NCBI RefSeq assembly: GCF_902706285.1 | Contig: NZ_CACSKD010000017.1 | Coordinates: 1 to 64,000, forward strand | Source: Rhizobium sp. 18055 | GTDB taxonomy: Bacteria > Pseudomonadota > Alphaproteobacteria > Rhizobiales > Rhizobiaceae | DNA length: 64,000 nucleotides | Reading direction: 5' to 3' | Shown here: positions 52,505 through 60,556 of the stretch, in pieces | How the letters are laid out: every line of letters starts with the position of its first letter | How positions within the stretch are numbered: position 1 is the stretch's first letter | Notes under the pieces: generated by a model | What the model was told of the DNA's origin: nothing | Database searches by the model: none | Seen by the model: the letters and a program-made list of their open reading frames with translations, nothing else | Made by a program: the position numbers and the translations under genes

Positions 52505-52555
52505 GCATGAAGCCGAACCGTCATTGCCGGTACATAAGTCCGGTAATGTCCTCCA
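52505..52555 (+). promoter_or_regulatory. Conserved flagellin leader element, copy 1 (flaA)
   Basis: The block starts GGCATGAAGCCGAACCGT, contains a CCGG...CCGG hairpin and ends TAATGTCCTCC. The same arrangement occurs before flaB, flaC and flaD. It begins 78 bases upstream of the flaA ATG, so it is probably in the mRNA leader. Confidence 0.6.
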
Positions 52556-52582
52556 TGGTATCGAATTTCGGGGACGTATCCA

Positions 52583-53464
52583 ATGACAAGCATCAACACA
52601 AACTCTTCCGCAATGGCAGCGCTTCAGACGCTCCGTAGCGTCAACAACAACCTCTCCAAGACCCAGGACGCCGTGTCGTCTGGTCTGAAGGTTGGTCAGG
52701 CATCTGACAACGCTGCCTACTGGGCAATCGCCACGACCATGAAGTCGGACAATAGCGCCCTTTCTGCCGTTTCTGACGCCCTGGGCGTTGGTGCAGCCAA
52801 GGTTGACACGGCTTACACCGCCGTCGAAAGCTCGATCGACGTTGTGACCGAGATCAAGGCAAAGCTCGTTGCCGCCACCGAAGATGGCGTCGACAAGGAC
52901 AAGATCCAGGACGAAATCACGCAGCTCCAGAAGCAGCTGAGCAGCATTTCGGCTTCGGCTTCGTTCAACGGCGAGAACTGGGTATCCGGTTCTGTCGGCG
53001 ACACGCAGTCGGTTGTTTCTTCCTTCATCCGCACCGCCGGTGGCGTCAGCGTCAGCACCTCGGGTTACTCGGCAACGGCCGACGACCTGCTGTTTGCAGA
53101 CGATACTGGCATTCTGGACCGTGACGGCGCAGTATCGGGCGCTTCCATGACAGGCTTCTCGATCAGCTCGACCAGCACCAAGGGCGATATCGACCAGTTG
53201 ATCACCGACACCGAAACTGCACTGAAGGGCATGACCGCGCTGGGCTCCAAGCTTGGTTCGCTTCAGACCGGCATCGAGCTGCAGACGGACTTCGTGTCCA
53301 AGCTCAGCGACTCGATCGACTCCGGCGTAGGCCGTCTGGTCGATGCTGACATGGAAGAAGAATCCAGCAAGCTTTCGGCGCTTCAGACCCAGCAGCAGCT
53401 GGCTGTTCAGTCGCTGTCGATCGCCAACTCCTCTTCGTCGAACATCCTGTCGCTCTTCCGCTAA
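52583..53464 (+). CDS. flaA: Flagellin FlaA, 293 aa
   Basis: Flagellin N- and C-terminal D0/D1 regions are clear: MAALQTLRSVNNNLSKTQDAVSSGLKV and SKLSALQTQQQLAVQSLSIANSSSSNILSLFR. The variable centre is short. GGGGAC precedes the ATG. It differs from the next gene product at only about 18 of 293 residues (hand count), so the two are recent duplicates or are kept alike by gene conversion. First of four tandem flagellin genes. Confidence 0.95.
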   Translation: MTSINTNSSAMAALQTLRSVNNNLSKTQDAVSSGLKVGQASDNAAYWAIATTMKSDNSALSAVSDALGVGAAKVDTAYTAVESSIDVVTEIKAKLVAATEDGVDKDKIQDEITQLQKQLSSISASASFNGENWVSGSVGDTQSVVSSFIRTAGGVSVSTSGYSATADDLLFADDTGILDRDGAVSGASMTGFSISSTSTKGDIDQLITDTETALKGMTALGSKLGSLQTGIELQTDFVSKLSDSIDSGVGRLVDADMEEESSKLSALQTQQQLAVQSLSIANSSSSNILSLFR

Positions 53465-53493
53465 TAGCGGTCGAACGCCAAAATCGAGAGTCT

Positions 53494-53519
53494 TTGCGGC
53501 CGGGTATTCCCGGCCGCAA
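53494..53519 (+). terminator. Terminator after flaA
   Basis: TTGCGGCCGGG pairs with CCCGGCCGCAA around a TATT loop (53505-53508), followed by TTCGTTTT. The T-run is interrupted, but the stem is very strong. Confidence 0.75.
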
Positions 53520-53587
53520 TTCGTTTTGGCAGCAAGCCGGCACTGTGGGCTAAGTCACGGGTATTTCTTAAATTATTTGCTCACCAG

Positions 53588-53606
53588 TTCAGTCTTTCTT
53601 AACCAT
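53588..53606 (+). promoter_or_regulatory. CtrA-like site upstream of flaB
   Basis: TTCA-N7-TTAACCAT: the second half-site (53599-53606) is perfect and the first has one mismatch. It lies about 140 bases before flaB. Confidence 0.45.
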
Positions 53607-53665
53607 GTTGCGGTCATATGGGCTCATCGAAACGGTGAGTTGATCAGCAGAAGGCGCGGTCAACA

Positions 53666-53712
53666 GGCATGAGGCTGACCGCCGTTTCCGGTAAAAGCCG
53701 GAATGTCCCTCC
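53666..53712 (+). promoter_or_regulatory. Conserved flagellin leader element, copy 2 (flaB)
   Basis: Starts GGCATGAGGCTGACCG and has the hairpin TCCGG-TAAAAG-CCGGA, then ATGTCCCTCC. It begins 79 bases before the flaB ATG, matching the other copies. Confidence 0.6.
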
Positions 53713-53744
53713 GTATCAAGCCTGCCGAAAAAGGGGCCATTTAT

Positions 53745-54626
53745 ATGACCAGCATTCTTACGAACAACTCCGCGATGGCTGCGCTCCAGACGCTGCGTAG
53801 CGTCAACAACAACCTTTCGGACACGCAGAACGCTGTGTCGTCAGGTCTGCGCGTTGACAAGGCATCTGACAACGCTGCCTACTGGGCAATCGCCACGACC
53901 ATGAAGTCGGACAACAGTGCCCTTTCGGCCGTTTCTGACGCCCTGGGCGTTGGTGCAGCCAAGGTTGACACGGCTTACACCGCCGTCGAAAGCTCGATCG
54001 ACGTTGTGACCGAGATCAAGGCAAAGCTCGTTGCCGCCACCGAAGACGGCGTCGACAAGGACAAGATCCAGGACGAAATCAAGCAGCTCCAGACGCAGCT
54101 GAGCAGCATTTCGGCTTCGGCTTCGTTCAACGGCGAGAACTGGGTATCCGGTTCTGTCGGCGACACGCAGTCGGTTGTTTCTTCCTTCATCCGCACCGCC
54201 GGTGGCGTCAGTGTCAGCACCTCGGGTTACTCGGCAACGGCCGACGACCTGCTGTTTGCGGACGGTTCTGGCATTCTGGACCGTGACGGCGCAGTATCGG
54301 GCGCTTCCATGACAGCCTTCTCGATCAGCTCGGCCAGCACCAAGGGCGATATCGACCAGTTCATCACCGACACCGAAACTGCACTGAAGGGCATGACCGC
54401 GCTGGGCTCCAAGCTTGGTTCGCTTCAGACCGGCATCGAGCTGCAGACGGACTTCGTGTCCAAGCTCAGCGACTCGATCGACTCCGGCGTAGGCCGTCTG
54501 GTCGATGCTGACATGGAAGCAGAATCCAGCAAGCTTTCGGCGCTTCAGACCCAGCAGCAGCTGGCTGTTCAGTCGCTGTCGATCGCCAACTCCTCTTCGC
54601 AGGGCATCCTTACACTGTTCCGCTAA
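53745..54626 (+). CDS. flaB: Flagellin FlaB, 293 aa
   Basis: Nearly identical to FlaA over its whole length; the changes cluster at the two ends and at a few places in the C-terminal half. N-terminus MTSILTNNSAMAALQTLRSV, C-terminus ANSSSQGILTLFR. AGGGG precedes the ATG at 53745; the open frame to 53703 is leader sequence. A strong terminator follows. Confidence 0.95.
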   Translation: MTSILTNNSAMAALQTLRSVNNNLSDTQNAVSSGLRVDKASDNAAYWAIATTMKSDNSALSAVSDALGVGAAKVDTAYTAVESSIDVVTEIKAKLVAATEDGVDKDKIQDEIKQLQTQLSSISASASFNGENWVSGSVGDTQSVVSSFIRTAGGVSVSTSGYSATADDLLFADGSGILDRDGAVSGASMTAFSISSASTKGDIDQFITDTETALKGMTALGSKLGSLQTGIELQTDFVSKLSDSIDSGVGRLVDADMEAESSKLSALQTQQQLAVQSLSIANSSSQGILTLFR

Positions 54627-54632
54627 GACCAG

Positions 54633-54681
54633 AGGCGCCAACCGGCGCCTTGGCAAGGGACATCCGCCGCCGTCGGCGGCC
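54633..54681 (+). repeat. Two small hairpins after flaB
   Basis: AGGCGCC-AACC-GGCGCCT at 54633-54650 and a GCCGCC/GGCGGC hairpin at about 54666-54680 come before the T-tract terminator. They may protect the 3' end of the flaB mRNA. Confidence 0.55.
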
Positions 54682-54690
54682 AATCTTGAA

Positions 54691-54720
54691 AACCGCGCTC
54701 AACCGAGCGCGGTTTTTTTT
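54691..54720 (+). terminator. Strong Rho-independent terminator after flaB
   Basis: AACCGCGCTC (54691-54700), loop AACC, GAGCGCGGTT (54705-54714), then six more T. This is the clearest terminator of the flagellin block. Confidence 0.93.
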
Positions 54721-54727
54721 CTGTGCG

Positions 54728-54744
54728 TTAACCTTTCGTTAACC
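54728..54744 (+). promoter_or_regulatory. CtrA-type site TTAA-N7-TTAACC upstream of flaC
   Basis: TTAA at 54728-54731, seven bases (CCTTTCG), TTAACC at 54739-54744: an exact fit to the CtrA consensus, about 140 bases before flaC. A further TTAACCA occurs at 54780. Confidence 0.6.
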
Positions 54745-54806
54745 CAACTCATGTTTTCTGGCGATCATTAAACGGTATGTTAACCAAGCTTAAAAACTGG
54801 TTAGCA

Positions 54807-54853
54807 GGCATGAAGCTGATGAACCGTTCCCGGCGGCAGACCGGAATGTCCCT
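54807..54853 (+). promoter_or_regulatory. Conserved flagellin leader element, copy 3 (flaC)
   Basis: Starts GGCATGAAGCTGATGAACCG, contains CCCGG...CCGG and ends GAATGTCCCTTT. It begins 79 bases before the flaC ATG. Confidence 0.6.
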
Positions 54854-54885
54854 TTTTAAAGTTGCCAGCAAGGGGCGCTCTTTTC

Positions 54886-55794
54886 ATGACAAGTATTTTG
54901 ACCAATGTCGCGGCGATGTCCGCACTCCAGACTCTGCGTGGAATCAACGGCAGTCTGGAGACGACGCAGGCCCAGGTCTCGTCCGGCTACCGTGTCGCCG
55001 ACGCCAAGGACAACGCGGCCTACTGGTCGATCGCAACGACGATGCGCTCCGACAACCAGGCGCTCTCGGCCGTTTCAGACGCACTTGGTCTCGGCGCCGC
55101 AAAGGTCGATACGGCCTATTCGGCAATCGACAACGCAATCGATATCGTCAGCGAGATCAAGGCAAAGATCACCGCCGCCACCGAAAACGGTGTCGATAAG
55201 GACAAGATCCAGGACGAAATCGAGCAACTCCAGCAGCAGCTTCTGAGCATCGCGCAGTCTGCGTCTTTCTCTGGCGAGAACTGGGTCGCGGGCAGCGGCA
55301 CCAAGAGCGTCGTGTCTTCGTTCGTGCGCGGTGCGAACGGTGAAGTCTCGGTTCAGACAACCGACTATCAGCTGGATGACAGCGCCACCGGCAACGTGCT
55401 TTTCGGGATGTCCGCCACGGGCGAAATCGACACCGAAACCGGCATCATCGGGACGGATAACGGCGGCTACGGTTCGATCTACAACATGGACATCTCGGCT
55501 TTCAGTGTCGATGATCTGAACGCGACCTTGACCAATGTCGAAGCCGGCCTCGGCGCCCTGACCAAGGCGGGCTCGCAGCTTGGTTCGATCTCGACGCGTA
55601 TCGACCTCCAGGACGCCTTCGTCTCCGATCTCAGCGACTCGATCGACTCAGGCGTCGGGCGCCTGGTTGATGCCGATATGGAAGAGGAATCGAGCAAGCT
55701 CACCGCCCTGCAAACCCAGCAGCAACTGGCGATCCAGTCGCTGTCGATTGCAAATTCGAGCGCTCAGAACATTCTGACACTGTTCCAGAACTAA
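54886..55794 (+). CDS. flaC: Flagellin FlaC, 302 aa
   Basis: A third flagellin: MSALQTLRGINGSLETTQAQVSSGYRV at the start and QQQLAIQSLSIANSSAQNILTLFQN at the end. The centre differs from FlaA/FlaB and is longer (an insertion around the YQLDDSATGNVLFG segment). The name follows the gene order flaA-flaB-flaC-flaD of R. leguminosarum. AAGGGGCG precedes the ATG. Confidence 0.93.
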   Translation: MTSILTNVAAMSALQTLRGINGSLETTQAQVSSGYRVADAKDNAAYWSIATTMRSDNQALSAVSDALGLGAAKVDTAYSAIDNAIDIVSEIKAKITAATENGVDKDKIQDEIEQLQQQLLSIAQSASFSGENWVAGSGTKSVVSSFVRGANGEVSVQTTDYQLDDSATGNVLFGMSATGEIDTETGIIGTDNGGYGSIYNMDISAFSVDDLNATLTNVEAGLGALTKAGSQLGSISTRIDLQDAFVSDLSDSIDSGVGRLVDADMEEESSKLTALQTQQQLAIQSLSIANSSAQNILTLFQN

Positions 55795-55842
55795 CGCCGC
55801 AGGCAACTGGAGCGCCGTGTCGCGCCTTATGCGGGGCTTACC

Positions 55843-55880
55843 GAAAGCCGTATCTCCGGATGCGGCTTTCTCTTTGTTTT
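55843..55880 (+). terminator. Terminator after flaC
   Basis: GAAAGCCGTATC (55843-55854) pairs with GATGCGGCTTTC (55859-55870), with one G-T pair and a four-base loop, followed by TCTTTGTTTT. Confidence 0.85.
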
Positions 55881-56012
55881 GAAACGGGAATCAAGATTGC
55901 GCGAGGCTTGCGCGGGCAGTTTTGTGGCACTTGCGCAACCCTTGGGCGTTGGTTACCTTCTCTTAAGAATTGATTTGTTCTAGCGACAAGTCGACTGGGA
56001 AATCCAGTCGAG

Positions 56013-56060
56013 GGCATGAGGCCACCTCAGTCGCTGCCGGCGGTCCGGTTTATCCTTTCC
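56013..56060 (+). promoter_or_regulatory. Conserved flagellin leader element, copy 4 (flaD)
   Basis: Starts GGCATGAGGCCACC and holds GCCGGCGGTCCGGT, then TTATCCTTTCC. It is the most divergent copy and begins 67 bases before the flaD ATG. Confidence 0.5.
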
Positions 56061-56079
56061 TCCACCTCAGAGCCCGAAA

Positions 56080-57045
56080 ATGACCACCAGAATCACGAGT
56101 TCCGCCCAGGTAAATGCCCTTGCTGCATTGCGCATCATCAACAAGGACGTCGCGACAACTCAACAGCAGGTTTCGTCAGGTTATCGCGTGGAAACCGCTG
56201 CGGACGACGCAACCTACTGGTCCTTTGCGAGCGTGCTGCGGTCAGACAGCAGCTCGATGACCAATATCCATGACGCTTTGGGCGTCGGCGCATCGAAGGT
56301 CGATACGGCCTACACGGCCATGGACAACATCATCGATCAACTGGGTCAGGTCCGTGCGACGCTGGTCAGCGCCACAGAAGATGGCGTCGATAAGGACAAG
56401 CTCAACACGACCCTGAGCCAGTTGAAGCAGCAGATGCAGACCACGGTTCAGTCCACGAGCATCGCCGGTGAAAACTGGTTGCTCAATCAGGAGCCGACCT
56501 TGCCGACCAATCGCTCCGTCATCGGCGGTTTCACCCGCGGAACGGGTGGCGAGTATCAGGCGCAGACCATCACATTCCCGGCGTCGCAGACTGTGATGAT
56601 CGATACGAATGATGCGAGCCGTGGCCTGCTCACGCAGACAGTCGATGCCAGCACCTTGAACTCGACCGGATCATCGACGCCGCGCAACTACTACCTGCTC
56701 GACGCCGGCTCACTCTCCGGCTCGGCCGGCGATGAAGTCAAGCTCGACAGCGACACAACGCCGGAGCAGGTGGCGGACATGATCAGCGTCGTCGACAGTC
56801 TCCTCTCGACACTGACGGCCGCCGCCGCCGGTTTCGGTACGATGAGCGCCCGCATCAACGACCGCATCGACTACACCGCTAACATGTCGGATCTGATTGA
56901 CAAGGGCGTCGGCGCATTGGTCGATACTGACATGGACGAGGCATCGGTACGCCAGACGGCGTTGCAGACACAGCAGCAGATGGGCGTCCAGGCGATTTCC
57001 ATTCTCAACACCGCCGCAAGCAAAGTGCTGATCCTGTTGCAGTGA
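56080..57045 (+). CDS. flaD: Flagellin FlaD, 321 aa
   Basis: The most divergent of the four flagellins: MTTRITSSAQVNALAALRII and QTALQTQQQMGVQAISILNTAA at the two ends, with a Thr/Ser-rich centre. The first half still shares TEDGVDKDK with the others. It may be a minor filament component. The ribosome-binding site is weak (AGAG). The name follows position only. Confidence 0.9.
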   Translation: MTTRITSSAQVNALAALRIINKDVATTQQQVSSGYRVETAADDATYWSFASVLRSDSSSMTNIHDALGVGASKVDTAYTAMDNIIDQLGQVRATLVSATEDGVDKDKLNTTLSQLKQQMQTTVQSTSIAGENWLLNQEPTLPTNRSVIGGFTRGTGGEYQAQTITFPASQTVMIDTNDASRGLLTQTVDASTLNSTGSSTPRNYYLLDAGSLSGSAGDEVKLDSDTTPEQVADMISVVDSLLSTLTAAAAGFGTMSARINDRIDYTANMSDLIDKGVGALVDTDMDEASVRQTALQTQQQMGVQAISILNTAASKVLILLQ

Positions 57046-57064
57046 TCGACCAAGCCGCGATCGA

Positions 57065-57090
57065 GCGCCGCTTTGCCGGCGCCCTTCATT
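57065..57090 (+). terminator. Possible terminator after flaD
   Basis: GCGCCG (57065-57070) pairs with CGGCGC (57077-57082) around a six-base loop, followed by CCTTCATTTT. Short stem and broken T-run make it a moderate candidate. Confidence 0.5.
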
Positions 57091-57217
57091 TTCGCACAAG
57101 TTTGGCCCCCTACGGTCGAAGCAGGCAGGCGCAGTCGCGAACCGTGCCGGATGAATTGTTTGTTGCAATGATGAGGCGCGGCATGTCGCATGCTTCTGCA
57201 GATACAAGGTGGTTTGA

Positions 57218-57850
57218 GTGAGTGCACTGCTGTCTCGTCTGAAAGACTTCGGCGAGCCTGTCGTCGTTCCACCACCTGTTGTCGAGAGCGTCTTTTCGGA
57301 GGACTTTGGCGGCTTCGACGATATCGCGCCGGAGCCGGTCGTCGATGTGGAAGCCGAACGCCGGGACGCCAACGCGCAAGGCGAGGCCAAGGCAACGGCC
57401 GAGCTGACGGAGAAATACGAGCAGGAAGCGGAAACCGTTGCCCTGGTCCATCAGCGCGAGATCGAGGAACTTCGCAATCGCTACGAGACCGAGATCGCCG
57501 AACTGGTTGCCGCACGTATCAACGCCATATCAGCCGAAGTGGCCGATATGGTCAGCGCCACCGTGGCGCGGGCGCTGGCACCTGTCTTGACGGATATGTT
57601 GGCGCAAAAGGCTGCAGTCGATCTGGCGGCAGCTCTGCGCGAAGCAATTCTGGAGGGCGAGGCAGGCACCGTCATCGTCAAGGGGCCGACAGCGCTTTTC
57701 GAAACGCTGAAAAGCGAGCTTGGCGGGCAGGCCGGCCTTTTGCGGCACCAGGAAACCGATGACATCGATCTGTCCGTCGAGTTCGGCGACGCGGTCCTCG
57801 TAACCCGCATGTCAGCCTGGGCTGCGAGCGTGAAGAAAGTTCTGGAATGA
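57218..57850 (+). CDS. FliH-like protein of the flagellar cluster, 210 aa
   Basis: A GTG start follows AAGGTGG. The protein has a Pro/acidic N-terminus, a charged coiled coil (residues about 45-105, with ERRDANAQGEAKATAELTEKYEQE), and a C-terminal alpha/beta part (LAAALREAILEGEAGTVIVKGP). This is the layout of FliH, the partner that holds the export ATPase FliI. No other fliH candidate is in the window. It overlaps motB (ATGA). The assignment rests on architecture, not on a clear motif. Confidence 0.6.
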   Translation: MSALLSRLKDFGEPVVVPPPVVESVFSEDFGGFDDIAPEPVVDVEAERRDANAQGEAKATAELTEKYEQEAETVALVHQREIEELRNRYETEIAELVAARINAISAEVADMVSATVARALAPVLTDMLAQKAAVDLAAALREAILEGEAGTVIVKGPTALFETLKSELGGQAGLLRHQETDDIDLSVEFGDAVLVTRMSAWAASVKKVLE

Positions 57851-59109
57851 GTGACAGCGAAAATCATCACCACGGCAAGAACGAAGTCATCATCGTCAAG
57901 CGACACGGTGGTGGTGATCACGACGGTGCGCATGGTGGCGCCTGGAAGATTGCCTATGCCGACTTCATGACGGCATTGATGGCGTTCTTCCTTGTCATGT
58001 GGCTGGTCAATGCCTCCAACGAGGAAACCAAGGCCTCCGTTGCCACCTATTTCAATCCGATCAAGCTGTCCGATGAAAAGCCGACCGAAAAGGGGCTGAA
58101 AAAGCCCGTCGATCAGGCGGAGGGCGAAGAGAAGGCGGAGAAGTCGAAGGAAAAGGAAGACAATCCAAACGAGGGCGCATCTGCGGCCAGCGGCGAGGAT
58201 GAAACGTCGACTTCAGGCGACCAGAAGAACTATTCCGAGGCTGATTTCTTCGAGAACCCGTATTCGGTCCTCGCCGAGATCGCCCAGGAAGTTGGCCAGC
58301 AGGCCAATGTCAGCGCCAAGGGCGAGGGCGGTGCAGCTGATTCCGGTCCTGCGACGGGCGCCGATGGCGGCGAGGCCTATCGCGATCCTTTCGATCCCGA
58401 TTTCTGGACCAAGCAGGTCGAGGTGTCGCGCGCAGACAAGACGCAACCGGACGATCCCGCGAAGCAGACCATCGAGCTAGCCAACGCCGCAGAGCAGGTG
58501 AAGCAGGATAAGGCCGACGCCAAGCTGCAGCAAGACGCCGCTGACAAGGCCGCGGATAAGGCCAAAGACAAGACAAGCGACAAGACCGCCGATAAGGATG
58601 GTATTGCGCCTGAGACCAAGACGGAAGCCGAAAAGGCAGTCGAGCAACAGCAGGAGGCGAAAGACCTCCAGCAGCAGATCGCCAAGCAGATCGGCGGCGT
58701 GGCCGGTAAGCTTGCCGAGGGCCTGACCGTGACGCCGGCCGAAGGTGGTCTGCTGGTCAGCATCTCCGATCAGGGCGATGATTCGATGTTCAACGTCGGA
58801 TCCGCTGTTCCGCGCAAGGAAATGGTCATGGCCATGCAGAAGATCGGCGAAGTGCTGAAGTCAAAGGGCGGCGTCGTTGCGATACGCGGCCATACCGATG
58901 GCCGCCAGTACAAGGGCGAAAACGAGAACTGGCGTCTTTCCATGGATCGCGCTCAGGCTGCCTATTACATGATGATGCGCGGTGGGCTCGACGAGAAGCG
59001 CATCTCGCAGGTCTCCGGCTTTGCCGACCGCAAGCTCAAGGATGCAGCCGACCCGTTCAATGCGTCGAACCGACGTATCGAAATCCTCGTTCAGGCGGAT
59101 CAGGGGTAA
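57847..59109 (+). CDS. motB: Flagellar stator protein MotB, 420 aa
   Basis: One N-terminal membrane helix with the proton-binding Asp39 in AYADFMTALMAFFLVMWLVN, a long acidic/Lys-rich linker (residues 75-275) and a C-terminal OmpA-like peptidoglycan-binding domain (VVAIRGHTDGRQYKGENENW, RAQAAYYMMM, VSGFADRKL). The linker is much longer than in enteric MotB, as in rhizobia with fast, unidirectional motors, where it contacts MotC. Confidence 0.94.
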   Translation: MSDSENHHHGKNEVIIVKRHGGGDHDGAHGGAWKIAYADFMTALMAFFLVMWLVNASNEETKASVATYFNPIKLSDEKPTEKGLKKPVDQAEGEEKAEKSKEKEDNPNEGASAASGEDETSTSGDQKNYSEADFFENPYSVLAEIAQEVGQQANVSAKGEGGAADSGPATGADGGEAYRDPFDPDFWTKQVEVSRADKTQPDDPAKQTIELANAAEQVKQDKADAKLQQDAADKAADKAKDKTSDKTADKDGIAPETKTEAEKAVEQQQEAKDLQQQIAKQIGGVAGKLAEGLTVTPAEGGLLVSISDQGDDSMFNVGSAVPRKEMVMAMQKIGEVLKSKGGVVAIRGHTDGRQYKGENENWRLSMDRAQAAYYMMMRGGLDEKRISQVSGFADRKLKDAADPFNASNRRIEILVQADQG

Positions 59110-59112
59110 TCG

Positions 59113-60555
59113 ATGGCGCGCAGGCAGCATCGGCATATTCTGCCTCTCGTTTTGAGCCTCGCGCTGCTGGCTCCGGCTGCCTCGCGCGCCGAAGAGGCAG
59201 CCCACGCGCCGGCACCTGCGGCAGAAGCGCCCGATGCCGAGGCCCACGCCGGTGCCCATGCGCCAGCGCCTGCTCCTGCAACAACGCACACCGAGGCGGC
59301 AGCTCCGGTTGCTGTGCCGCCGGAAGATCCTGCCGACACCGCGCCCTATAAAATGTTGCGGTCGCTCCAGTTCATCCAGGATTCTGTGGTGCTGGGAGAC
59401 CATTCCGCCACCGAGATGCAGCGCTTCATGCTGGGCACGATCGACACGCGCTTGCGCGTCGTTGATCCTGCCGTGTTCGATGACGACCGCAATGTCGATG
59501 CCGCGCTCATCTACGCGATGAGCGGTGGCAATCCCCAGACCCTCGAATTTCTGGTTGCGCGCGACGTCAATGGCTACTTCGACAACCGTGTCACGGACAT
59601 TCTGCGCAAGTATCTGAGCGGCAAGGGTCTGCTCGTCGCCAAGACGCTGGTGGAGACCGCCGAAGAATATAAGGACAAGAAGATCGGACCCTATCTTGCG
59701 CTGGTCGGCGGCAACGTCACCATCGCCAAGAGCCCGGAGGATGCGCTGAAGCTCTACGATCTGGCCCGGTTGAACGCACCCGGGACGATCATCGAGGAGG
59801 CGGCCCTGCGCCGCTCGGTGGCCATCTGCGTCGACAAGGGCATGATCGACAAGGGCCTCGACTATTCGCAGCGCTATATCCGTCGCTTCCTGCATTCGCC
59901 CTACGCCAGCCAATTCGCCGATCTCTTCGTGAAACTGGTCGTCGAGCATGACCATGATGTGAAGCCGGATGATGTGATCGCGATCCTGTCCTTCATGGAT
60001 GAGCCGCGCCAGCGTGAAATCTACCTGCGGATAGCGCGCGCTGCGGCAATATCGGGTAAGGGCGACCTTGCGCGCATGGCCGCGGCCCGTGCCCAGTCGC
60101 TCTCGGGCGACGCCAAGAACGCGTTCGGTGCGCTTGCCGACTTCTATGGTGGGATGGCGGCCATTCCGACCGACAAGATCGACACCGCCGCCCGCGACAT
60201 TTCCACCATCTCGGACAAGGAGTTGTCGCCGCGCGACCAGGTGCTGCGCGCCGCTGCGCGCTCGGTGGCAGAGCAGGTGCTTCGACAACCTGACCCTGCA
60301 AGCCTGACGCAAGGCTCTGCTCATACACCTGAAGGTCAGGAAATCAGTTCTGAACAGCCTGCCGCAGGGGGAGCGGCGGAGGAGGGGGCAGCGCCCGGTG
60401 CTGCACCGGGGCCTGTTGTCGGAGAGACCGCATCTGCGCCGCAATCCAATGGAGCAGGGCAACAAAATTCCGACCCTGCATTTAGCTCATTTGTGACGTC
60501 AAGCCGCTCTCAGTTGGATGAGATCGACGGCCTTTTGAACAAAGAAAGCAATTGA
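59113..60555 (+). CDS. motC: Periplasmic motor protein MotC, 480 aa
   Basis: A signal peptide (LPLVLSLALLAPAASRA) and an Ala/Pro/His-rich segment precede a mainly helical mature domain (PYKMLRSLQFIQDSVVLGDH ... GTIDTRLRVVDPAVFDDDRN). In S. meliloti MotC is exported to the periplasm, binds MotB and is folded by MotE. The C-terminal ~80 residues are Ala/Gly-rich. Three bases separate it from motB. Confidence 0.92.
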   Translation: MARRQHRHILPLVLSLALLAPAASRAEEAAHAPAPAAEAPDAEAHAGAHAPAPAPATTHTEAAAPVAVPPEDPADTAPYKMLRSLQFIQDSVVLGDHSATEMQRFMLGTIDTRLRVVDPAVFDDDRNVDAALIYAMSGGNPQTLEFLVARDVNGYFDNRVTDILRKYLSGKGLLVAKTLVETAEEYKDKKIGPYLALVGGNVTIAKSPEDALKLYDLARLNAPGTIIEEAALRRSVAICVDKGMIDKGLDYSQRYIRRFLHSPYASQFADLFVKLVVEHDHDVKPDDVIAILSFMDEPRQREIYLRIARAAAISGKGDLARMAAARAQSLSGDAKNAFGALADFYGGMAAIPTDKIDTAARDISTISDKELSPRDQVLRAAARSVAEQVLRQPDPASLTQGSAHTPEGQEISSEQPAAGGAAEEGAAPGAAPGPVVGETASAPQSNGAGQQNSDPAFSSFVTSSRSQLDEIDGLLNKESN

Positions 60556-60556
60556 T

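Larger units (their letters stand above)
52212..52582. other. Divergent intergenic region between the GT41 gene and flaA
   Basis: About 370 bases that must hold promoters for both directions. It contains a CtrA-type site (52378-52396) and the flaA leader element (52505-52555), each listed separately. The short open frames seen here are not convincing. Confidence 0.5.

Noticed and set aside
52353..52586. Short open frame before flaA
   Set aside because: Covers the CtrA-type site and leader element; reads like non-coding sequence and ends on the flaA start.
58861..60465. 534-codon open frame on the minus strand
   Set aside because: Antisense to motB and motC; no domain pattern.
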